From Nonomuraea guangzhouensis (GTDB lineage: Bacteria; Actinomycetota; Actinomycetes; Streptosporangiales; Streptosporangiaceae): a stretch of 64,000 bases of DNA. Position numbers and translations under genes: made by a program. How positions within the stretch are numbered: position 1 is the stretch's first letter; each line of letters begins with the position of its first letter. The notes beneath the pieces are model-generated. The model saw only the letters and a list, made by a program, of their open reading frames with translations. It had not been told where the DNA came from and did not search any database. The stretch covers positions 62,001 to 126,000 of the forward strand of contig NZ_JAHKRM010000012.1 of assembly GCF_019396345.1 (NCBI RefSeq), in the 5' to 3' direction. Shown here piece after piece: positions 58,799 to 64,000 of the stretch.

Positions 58799-59986
58799 TT
58801 ACCAGGCCACCTCGAGTGACGCCACGCCGTACACGAGGTGGAAGGAGCGGAAGTCCGCGACCGGCGTGACGGCACGGAGCTTGGGGAAGCGCTGGAACAG
58901 GGCGGGGAAGGCGATCCGCATCTCCATCCGGGCCAGCGGCGCGCCCAGGCAGTGGTGCACGCCGTGGCCGAAGGCGAGGTGGCCGGGCGCGCCGCGGGTG
59001 ATGTCCAGCCCCTCGGCGTCCTGCATGAAGGCCGGGTCGCGGTTGGCGAGGGGCAGCGAGCAGACCACCACCTCGCCGGGCTTGATCGTCTGACCGGCTA
59101 TCTCGGTCTCCTTGGTGCACACCCGGGCCAGGCTGGCGTGCAGGATGCTGAGCCAGCGCATCAGCTCCTCCACGGCGGCGTCGATCCGCTCGGGCTCCTT
59201 CAGGAGCAGCTCGAGCTGGTCCGGCTGCCGGAGCAGGGCCAGCGTGCCCAGGCCGAGCATGTTGGAGGTGGTCTCGTGCCCGGCGATCAGCAGGAGGTTG
59301 CCGATGCCGATCAGCTCGTTCGTCGTCAGGTCGTCGCCGTGCTCGCGCACCAGCATGCCCAGCAGTTCCTCGCCGGGGTCGGCCTGGATGCGGGTGACCA
59401 GATCGGTCATGTACGCGCGCGACTCCAGCTGCAGCTTGAACCGCTCGTCCATGGGCAGCGACACGTCGAGCAGCCGGCCGGTCCTGCGCTGGAAGTCCGC
59501 ACGGTCCTCGTACGGCACGCCCAGCAGCTCGCAGATCACCAGCGACGGGATCGGCAGCGCGAACGACTGCACCAGGTCGACGGGCGAGCCGGCCTGTTCC
59601 ATGGCGTCGAGGTGCTGCTCGACGATGTCCTTGATCCGCGGTTCCAGCCGCCGCATCCGGCGGATGGTGAACTCCGGCGTCAGGAACCGGCGCAGCCGGG
59701 TGTGCTCGGGCGGGTCGAAAGCGAGCAGGTTGCCGGCGCGGAGCGCGGCGATCTCCTCCTCCGACGCGCCGGGCGGCTGGAAGAAGGTCTGACGGGCGCT
59801 GCTGAACCGCTCGGCGTCGCCCAGCACCGCACGCGAGTCGGCGTAGCGGGTCACCATCCAGGCTTCGATGCCGAAGGAGGTGGTGACGCGGGTGATCCCC
59901 TCCTTCTCCCGCACCTCCGCCAGCTCGGGAACGGGATCGAACTGCGCTCGCCGCATGTACATGGGCAGCGTCGAGATGTCGCTCAT
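58799..59986 (-). CDS. Cytochrome P450
   Basis: The 395-residue soluble P450 has the I-helix motif LLIAGHETTSNML (about 240), the ExxR motif in VEELMRWLSI (about 285) and the heme loop LAFGHGVHHCLGAPLARMEM with the Cys ligand near 347. It resembles CYP105/107-type actinobacterial enzymes that hydroxylate small molecules with ferredoxin as electron donor. No ferredoxin gene is adjacent. It forms an operon with tetR and faces the GH43 gene, with a TetR-type palindrome in front. It is probably a detoxification or tailoring enzyme unrelated to the glycan genes. Confidence 0.93.
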   Translation of the reverse strand: MSDISTLPMYMRRAQFDPVPELAEVREKEGITRVTTSFGIEAWMVTRYADSRAVLGDAERFSSARQTFFQPPGASEEEIAALRAGNLLAFDPPEHTRLRRFLTPEFTIRRMRRLEPRIKDIVEQHLDAMEQAGSPVDLVQSFALPIPSLVICELLGVPYEDRADFQRRTGRLLDVSLPMDERFKLQLESRAYMTDLVTRIQADPGEELLGMLVREHGDDLTTNELIGIGNLLLIAGHETTSNMLGLGTLALLRQPDQLELLLKEPERIDAAVEELMRWLSILHASLARVCTKETEIAGQTIKPGEVVVCSLPLANRDPAFMQDAEGLDITRGAPGHLAFGHGVHHCLGAPLARMEMRIAFPALFQRFPKLRAVTPVADFRSFHLVYGVASLEVAW

Positions 59987-60033
59987 ACAACCCCCAGGAA
60001 TGACCAGTCGTCATGAAGTGCCCTGACAAGAAA

Positions 60034-60049
60034 CGATAGCAACCTATCG
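60034..60049. promoter_or_regulatory. TetR operator candidate of the P450 operon
   Basis: CGATAG and CTATCG form a perfect inverted repeat around CAAC, 48 bases upstream of the P450 start. Confidence 0.6.
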
Positions 60050-60154
60050 CTTAGCCGCAAGACCATCGGGGGTAAACATTGGGCCTTGACGACCTTTGTG
60101 GTATCGCAAACACTCAACGCGCCCAGAAACCGCCACATATCCGGCAGGCAAAAT

Positions 60155-60166
60155 GTTAGCGCTAAC
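60155..60166. promoter_or_regulatory. LacI-type operator before GH43
   Basis: GTTAGCGCTAAC is a perfect palindrome with central CG, 37 bases before the GH43 start. It differs from the GAAGCGYTTC sites, so a different LacI-family protein, not encoded in this window, is expected. Confidence 0.65.
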
Positions 60167-60202
60167 CAAACTATCGCTAGCTTAAATGAGGAGTGCGTTG
60201 CC

Positions 60203-61591
60203 ATGTTTCGCCTCAGAGCCGTGACCCTCGCCGCGGCGGCCGCCGCCGGGCTGGTCCTCATCACCGCAGCTCCGGCGCCCGCCGCCGCGCCGATCACCAC
60301 CTCGATCTACACCGCCGACCCGGCCGCCCTGGTGGTCGGCGACACGATGTACCTCTACACGGGCCACGACGAGGCCCCCGCCGGCGGCTCGAACTTCGTC
60401 ATGCGCGACTGGCACGTGTTCACCTCCGGCGACGCGACGGCCTGGACGGACCAGGGCGCGAAGCTGAAACTTACAGACTTCTCGTGGGCGGGCGCCGACG
60501 CGTGGGCGGGCGAGGTCGAGCCGCGGGGCGGCAAGTACTACTGGTACGCCCCCGTCAACGGCAACGGCGCCGGCTGGATGGACATCGGCGTGGCGGTCGG
60601 CGACAGCCCGCTCGGCCCCTTCCGCGACGCCAAGGGCGGCCCGCTGATCAGCGACAGCACCCCGAACTCCTCCCCGCTCAACATCGACCCGACCGTCTTC
60701 ACCGACGACGACGGCCAGGCCTACATCTACTGGGGCTCCTACTACGGCCTGCGCGCCGCCAAGCTCAAGCCCGACATGATCAACCTCGACGGAGGCGTGA
60801 TCACCCCGAGCGGCGTGTCGAACTTCTGGGAGGCCCCCTGGATGTTCAAGCGCAACGGCACCTACTACCTCGCCTACTCCGCCAACGACTCGGCCTGCTC
60901 CGCGCCCGGCTACGCGTGCATCCGCTACGCCACCGCGAGCAACCCGCTCGGGCCGTGGACCCACCGGGGCGTGGTGCTCGACCAGGTCACCTCGACCACC
61001 AACCACCCGGCGATCATCGAGTTCAAGGGCCAGTGGTACATGGTCTACCACAACGCCAACAGCCCGGGTGGCGGCAACTTCCGCCGTTCCGTCACCCTGG
61101 ACAAGCTCTACTGGAACGCCGACGGCACCATGCAGAAGGTCGTGCAGACGACCGGTCCGGCGAGCTCGAACCTGGCGCTGAGCGCGACGGCGTCCACCTC
61201 GTACGTCTCGCCGTGGGAGACCCTCGGCGCGATCAAGGACGGCTTCACCCCGGCGAACTCGGCCGACCACAGCCACGGCGCCTACGGCAACTGGAGCCAT
61301 CAGGGCACCGAGTGGCTGGAGTACCAGTGGCCGTCCGCGCAGACCGTCGGCCGGGTCGGGGTCTACTGGTTCGACGACGACCAGGGCATCGACCTGCCCG
61401 CCTCCTGCAAGGTCCAGTACTGGAACGGCAGCGCGTACGTGGACGTGCCGGGACAGTCGGCCTGCGGCGTGGCGGCCAACACCTTCAACACAGTGACATT
61501 CCCGTCGATCTCGACGACCAGGCTCCGGCTCAGCATCACCTCGAAGAGCGGCTTCTCGACCGGCGTCCTGGAGTGGACCGCACAGGCGTGA
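60203..61591 (+). CDS. Secreted GH43 glycosidase with discoidin-like domain
   Basis: From ATG 60203 (GAGGAG upstream) the protein has 462 residues with a signal peptide (LAAAAAAGLVLITAAPAPAAA). The GH43 five-bladed propeller shows the three acids: Asp39 in TADPAALVV, Asp162 in NIDPTVFTDD and Glu210 in WEAPWMF. The C-terminal 140 residues (SSNLALSATASTSYVSPWET to the end) form a discoidin (F5/8)-like binding domain. The family covers arabinanases, xylosidases and arabinofuranosidases; activity cannot be fixed. An arabinose-side-chain role in plant wall breakdown fits the context. A LacI-type palindrome lies in the promoter. Confidence 0.9.
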   Translation: MFRLRAVTLAAAAAAGLVLITAAPAPAAAPITTSIYTADPAALVVGDTMYLYTGHDEAPAGGSNFVMRDWHVFTSGDATAWTDQGAKLKLTDFSWAGADAWAGEVEPRGGKYYWYAPVNGNGAGWMDIGVAVGDSPLGPFRDAKGGPLISDSTPNSSPLNIDPTVFTDDDGQAYIYWGSYYGLRAAKLKPDMINLDGGVITPSGVSNFWEAPWMFKRNGTYYLAYSANDSACSAPGYACIRYATASNPLGPWTHRGVVLDQVTSTTNHPAIIEFKGQWYMVYHNANSPGGGNFRRSVTLDKLYWNADGTMQKVVQTTGPASSNLALSATASTSYVSPWETLGAIKDGFTPANSADHSHGAYGNWSHQGTEWLEYQWPSAQTVGRVGVYWFDDDQGIDLPASCKVQYWNGSAYVDVPGQSACGVAANTFNTVTFPSISTTRLRLSITSKSGFSTGVLEWTAQA

Positions 61592-61616
61592 CCCTCTCAC
61601 CAGCACTGGAGGTGCG

Positions 61617-62876
61617 ATGAAACTGCTTCTTCCCCTCTTACTCGCCGCCTTCTTCCTCACCCCGTTGCAGGCAGCGCAGGCCGCCGAGGTCAACCTGGCC
61701 ACCTCGGCGATCCCGAGCGCGTCGTACACCTCCTCCTGGGAGAGTGTCGCGGCGATCAACGACGGCATCGACCCGCCCAGCTCGAACGACACCGTCAACC
61801 GCCGCTGGGGCACCTGGCCCAACACCGGCCAGCAGTGGGCCGAGCTGACCTGGGCCCAGGCGCAGACGCTCCGGGTCGCCCAGGTCTACTTCTTCGACGA
61901 CAACGGCGGCGTGCGCGTCCCGGCCTCGTGGAAGCTGCAGTACTGGACCGGCAGCGCCTACAACGACGTGCCGAACGCGAGCGGCTACCCCACGGCGCTC
62001 AACGCCTACAACAAGGTGACGTTCGGCCAGGTGAGCACCACGCGGCTGCGCGTCCTGCTGCAGAGCGGCCAGGGCTCCGTCGGGCTGCTGGAGGTCAAGG
62101 CGTTCACCAACGATCCGGGCGGCGGTGGTTCCACCACCACCTGGAACCCGCCGGCGAACCTGGTCACGCCGCTCAACGAGGTCTGGCAGCATGTCGAGAG
62201 CACCTATCCCAACCTGTACGGCTTCCGCAACTACGGCTGGGACCAGGTCATGGCCAACCGCGGCTCGATCAACTACTGCGTGCGCTGGGACAGCAGCGCC
62301 ACGGTGACCGCCGCCCAGCGTGACCAGATCCACGCCGCGCTGGCCCGGCAGTTCAAGAAGTGGATGGACGTGATGGCCGGTCACAACGCCTGGCCGTACG
62401 CCACCGTGCCGCTCAAGGTCGTCGGCTGGGCGGTGCGCGACCGGGCGCAGCTCCAGTGGAGCGACACCTCGGTGGACATCTACGTGAACAACATCCGCGA
62501 GAACGCGCCGCAGTGCGCCGAGCCGTGCGGCCGCTTCTTCAACCAGGGCGGCACCTACCCGAACTGTCCCGGCGGCGCCTCCCACCACTACGACATGTCA
62601 CTGTGGCTCACGGCGGGCTTCGGCGGCGGCGCGGGCGGTGACTGGGGCCAGCGCATCGGCAGCGAGTACTACACGAGCAACCTCAACACCGACAACATCC
62701 ACATCCTGCTCCATGAGATGGGCCATTCGTTCGGCCTGGACGACTTCTACGACTGGACTCCCACGGGGCAGTGCTGCTTCCTGATGAAGGCGGGCAGCGC
62801 GACCTCGATCACCGAGTTCGACGCGTGGATGTTCCGCGACTGGTGGCGGCACCTGAAGAACCGCTACGGGCTGTAG
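61617..62876 (+). CDS. Secreted zinc metallopeptidase with discoidin-like domain
   Basis: The 419 residues have a signal peptide (MKLLLPLLLAAFFLTPLQAA), a discoidin-like domain (NLATSAIPSASYTSSWESVA to about residue 165), a Gly/Thr linker, and a peptidase domain with HEMGHSFGLDD, the HExxH zinc motif at His366-His370 followed by a possible third ligand Asp. Cysteines near 300-310 and 385 may form disulfides. GGAGG lies six bases before the ATG, and the gene starts 25 bases after GH43 stops, so they are probably cotranscribed. The shared binding domain suggests that both proteins dock to the same polymer. The peptidase family is not certain. Confidence 0.85.
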   Translation: MKLLLPLLLAAFFLTPLQAAQAAEVNLATSAIPSASYTSSWESVAAINDGIDPPSSNDTVNRRWGTWPNTGQQWAELTWAQAQTLRVAQVYFFDDNGGVRVPASWKLQYWTGSAYNDVPNASGYPTALNAYNKVTFGQVSTTRLRVLLQSGQGSVGLLEVKAFTNDPGGGGSTTTWNPPANLVTPLNEVWQHVESTYPNLYGFRNYGWDQVMANRGSINYCVRWDSSATVTAAQRDQIHAALARQFKKWMDVMAGHNAWPYATVPLKVVGWAVRDRAQLQWSDTSVDIYVNNIRENAPQCAEPCGRFFNQGGTYPNCPGGASHHYDMSLWLTAGFGGGAGGDWGQRIGSEYYTSNLNTDNIHILLHEMGHSFGLDDFYDWTPTGQCCFLMKAGSATSITEFDAWMFRDWWRHLKNRYGL

Positions 62877-62883
62877 AACCGGG

Positions 62884-62913
62884 AAGGGCGGCGGCAACGG
62901 GGCCGCCGCCCTT
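62884..62913. terminator. Bidirectional terminator
   Basis: A perfect 12-bp stem (AAGGGCGGCGGC and its complement) with a six-base loop lies between the convergent metallopeptidase genes; each side shows TT after the stem. Confidence 0.75.
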
Positions 62914-62914
62914 C

Positions 62915-64000
62915 TCAGGCGTTGACGGTGAGCGAGTACTCGCGGGTGACGGGCGTGCTCAGCTTGTCGTAGTCCCTGAGCTGGACGGTGAAGGCCGACG
63001 TCCCCGCCTTGACGGGTTTGCCGGTGATCGCGCCGGTGAACCGGTCGAGCGTCAGCCCCTCGGGCAGCGCGCCGCCGGTGACCTGCCAGTCGTAGAACGG
63101 CACGCCGCCCTTGGCCTGGAGCCGCTGGTCGTAGGCCGCGCCGGCCTTGCCCGCCTTGACCGAGGCGGTCTCGATCGAGGGCTTGAGGAACGGGGTCAGC
63201 TTCTTGTTCAGCTTCCAGCCGGCGTTCTCCGCGATCAGCAGCGTCAGCTTGGTCAGCTCCCACTGCCTGGTCGGGAAGACGTGCCGCCAGCCGCCGCTCT
63301 GGCCGCTCAGCCGGTCCCAGTACGGCTCGTCGCCGGGCACGTGATAGCTGGTGTCGAGCGGGACCGGGTAGCCCTGGTAGTCGATGACCTCCTGGTCGTC
63401 CCTGCCCTTGCTCTCGACGTACTTCGCCATGCCCGCCCAGTCGCTGTGGAAGGCGACCGCGTGGCCGTACTCGTGCATGACCAGGCCGTGCACGTCGATG
63501 ACCTGGCCGAGGTCGGTCTTGTACCAGTCCTCGTCGGCCAGTGAGCTGACCAGCTTCATGAGCTGCTCGTCGTACTCCAGGATCATGCTGGTCGAGCGGT
63601 GGTAAGGAGTGGGCTTGCCGTTCTGGGTGTGGAACTTGCCGTTGATCGTCGGGTAGCCGGTCGAGTACGGCGTCTGGATGCCGCGGAAGAAGACGTACAT
63701 GCCCTTGTACGGCTTGGCGTTGGTGGCCTCGACCTCGTTCTGCCAGTCGTCGCCCGGCAGCTTGTTGACCTCGTCACCCGCCGGCACCGTGTCGAACGGC
63801 TTGAGGTCGAAGAAGGCGAACCAGTTCCGGACCGCCGTCTCCGCCGCCGCGCGCACGCCCGGGTCGGCGAAGTAGCGGGTGATCGTGTCGTAGCGGTAGT
63901 CGAAGTCGATGGGGATCGTCGGCTCGAGCTTCTTCTTCTCGTCCTGCTGGACCATGATCGGCATGCTCTGGGTGATCGTCGCACCGGTCGCGTCGGTGGT
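62915..64000 (-). CDS. Zinc metallopeptidase with Ig-like domain (5' end beyond right edge)
   Basis: The frame is open from the right edge, giving at least 361 residues; it continues upstream of the first Met (ITQSMPIMVQQDEKKKLEPT), so the true start is outside. The peptidase part has the HExxH motif in VMHEYGHAVAFHSDWAG near residue 190 of the visible part. The C-terminal 90 residues (AKGGVPFYDWQVTGGALPEG then LTLDRFTGAITGKPVKAGTS) form a putative Ig-like (He_PIG) domain of secreted proteins. Tryptophan-rich stretches between them may bind substrate. It is probably secreted. Function as an extracellular peptidase is inferred from the motif. Confidence 0.85.
   Translation of the reverse strand, partial: TTDATGATITQSMPIMVQQDEKKKLEPTIPIDFDYRYDTITRYFADPGVRAAAETAVRNWFAFFDLKPFDTVPAGDEVNKLPGDDWQNEVEATNAKPYKGMYVFFRGIQTPYSTGYPTINGKFHTQNGKPTPYHRSTSMILEYDEQLMKLVSSLADEDWYKTDLGQVIDVHGLVMHEYGHAVAFHSDWAGMAKYVESKGRDDQEVIDYQGYPVPLDTSYHVPGDEPYWDRLSGQSGGWRHVFPTRQWELTKLTLLIAENAGWKLNKKLTPFLKPSIETASVKAGKAGAAYDQRLQAKGGVPFYDWQVTGGALPEGLTLDRFTGAITGKPVKAGTSAFTVQLRDYDKLSTPVTREYSLTVNA

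Noticed and set aside
58799-59986. P450 as part of a secondary-metabolite cluster
   Set aside because: No synthase, ferredoxin or other tailoring gene is adjacent; only tetR and carbohydrate genes surround it.
58107-60029. A 640-residue protein spanning TetR and P450
   Set aside because: Most of that frame is antiphase to the P450 gene; only the last 220 residues are a TetR protein with its own ribosome site.

Overview
The window is high-GC DNA from a filamentous actinomycete. Glycan-utilisation operons with sugar ABC importers that lack an ATPase, a DUF574-type methyltransferase beside an XRE/DUF5753 regulator, RCC1 and subtilase secreted proteins and decayed actinobacterial insertion sequences together suggest Streptosporangiaceae (Nonomuraea-like). 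The family assignment is an inference; no rRNA or tRNA gene was seen.

Layout. 1-4.7 kb: the N-terminal part of an ABC exporter running off the left edge, a large HTH/NB-ARC/TPR regulator, a frameshifted TetR gene and a tiny Arg-rich ORF. 4.7-18.6 kb: a divergent glycan locus. Leftward run PfkB kinase, sugar-binding protein, two permeases, GH2 beta-galactosidase and GH29 alpha-L-fucosidase. Rightward run DeoR regulator, GH4 glycosidase and GH38 alpha-mannosidase. 18.6-27.6 kb: an AhpD-like/HxlR divergent pair with two perfect operators, a secreted RCC1-repeat protein, a TetR/FAD-monooxygenase pair bracketed by an inverted duplication of the 3' end of the neighbouring S8 peptidase gene, the S8 peptidase, and an APH-type phosphotransferase. 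27.6-37.7 kb: an accessory region with a NUDIX hydrolase, remnants of IS5-, ISL3- and IS3-type transposases, an MFS remnant, an integrase remnant, a membrane protein, a DUF6461-like protein, a lipoprotein, a DUF574 methyltransferase and an XRE regulator. 37.7-58.1 kb: a xyloglucan/xyloside locus. GH31 alpha-xylosidase, an ABC importer and a secreted GH3 form one operon, followed by a secreted GH74 xyloglucanase with CBM2, a second importer operon in the opposite direction, a ROK regulator, and a cytosolic GH3 with its LacI regulator. 58.1-64 kb: TetR and cytochrome P450, a secreted GH43 and two secreted zinc metallopeptidases, the last one cut by the right edge.

How the genes fit together. 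GH74 would cut xyloglucan outside the cell, the importers (powered by an ATPase encoded elsewhere) would take up oligosaccharides, and GH31 with GH3 would dismantle them inside. GH2 and GH29 in the first locus could remove galactose and fucose, although the GH38 beside them also fits N-glycan use. Operator-like repeats of two kinds mark this control: sites resembling the Bacillus XylR operator before GH31, GH74 and the second importer (expected for the ROK protein), and paired GAAGCGYTTC palindromes before the GH3-lacI operon.
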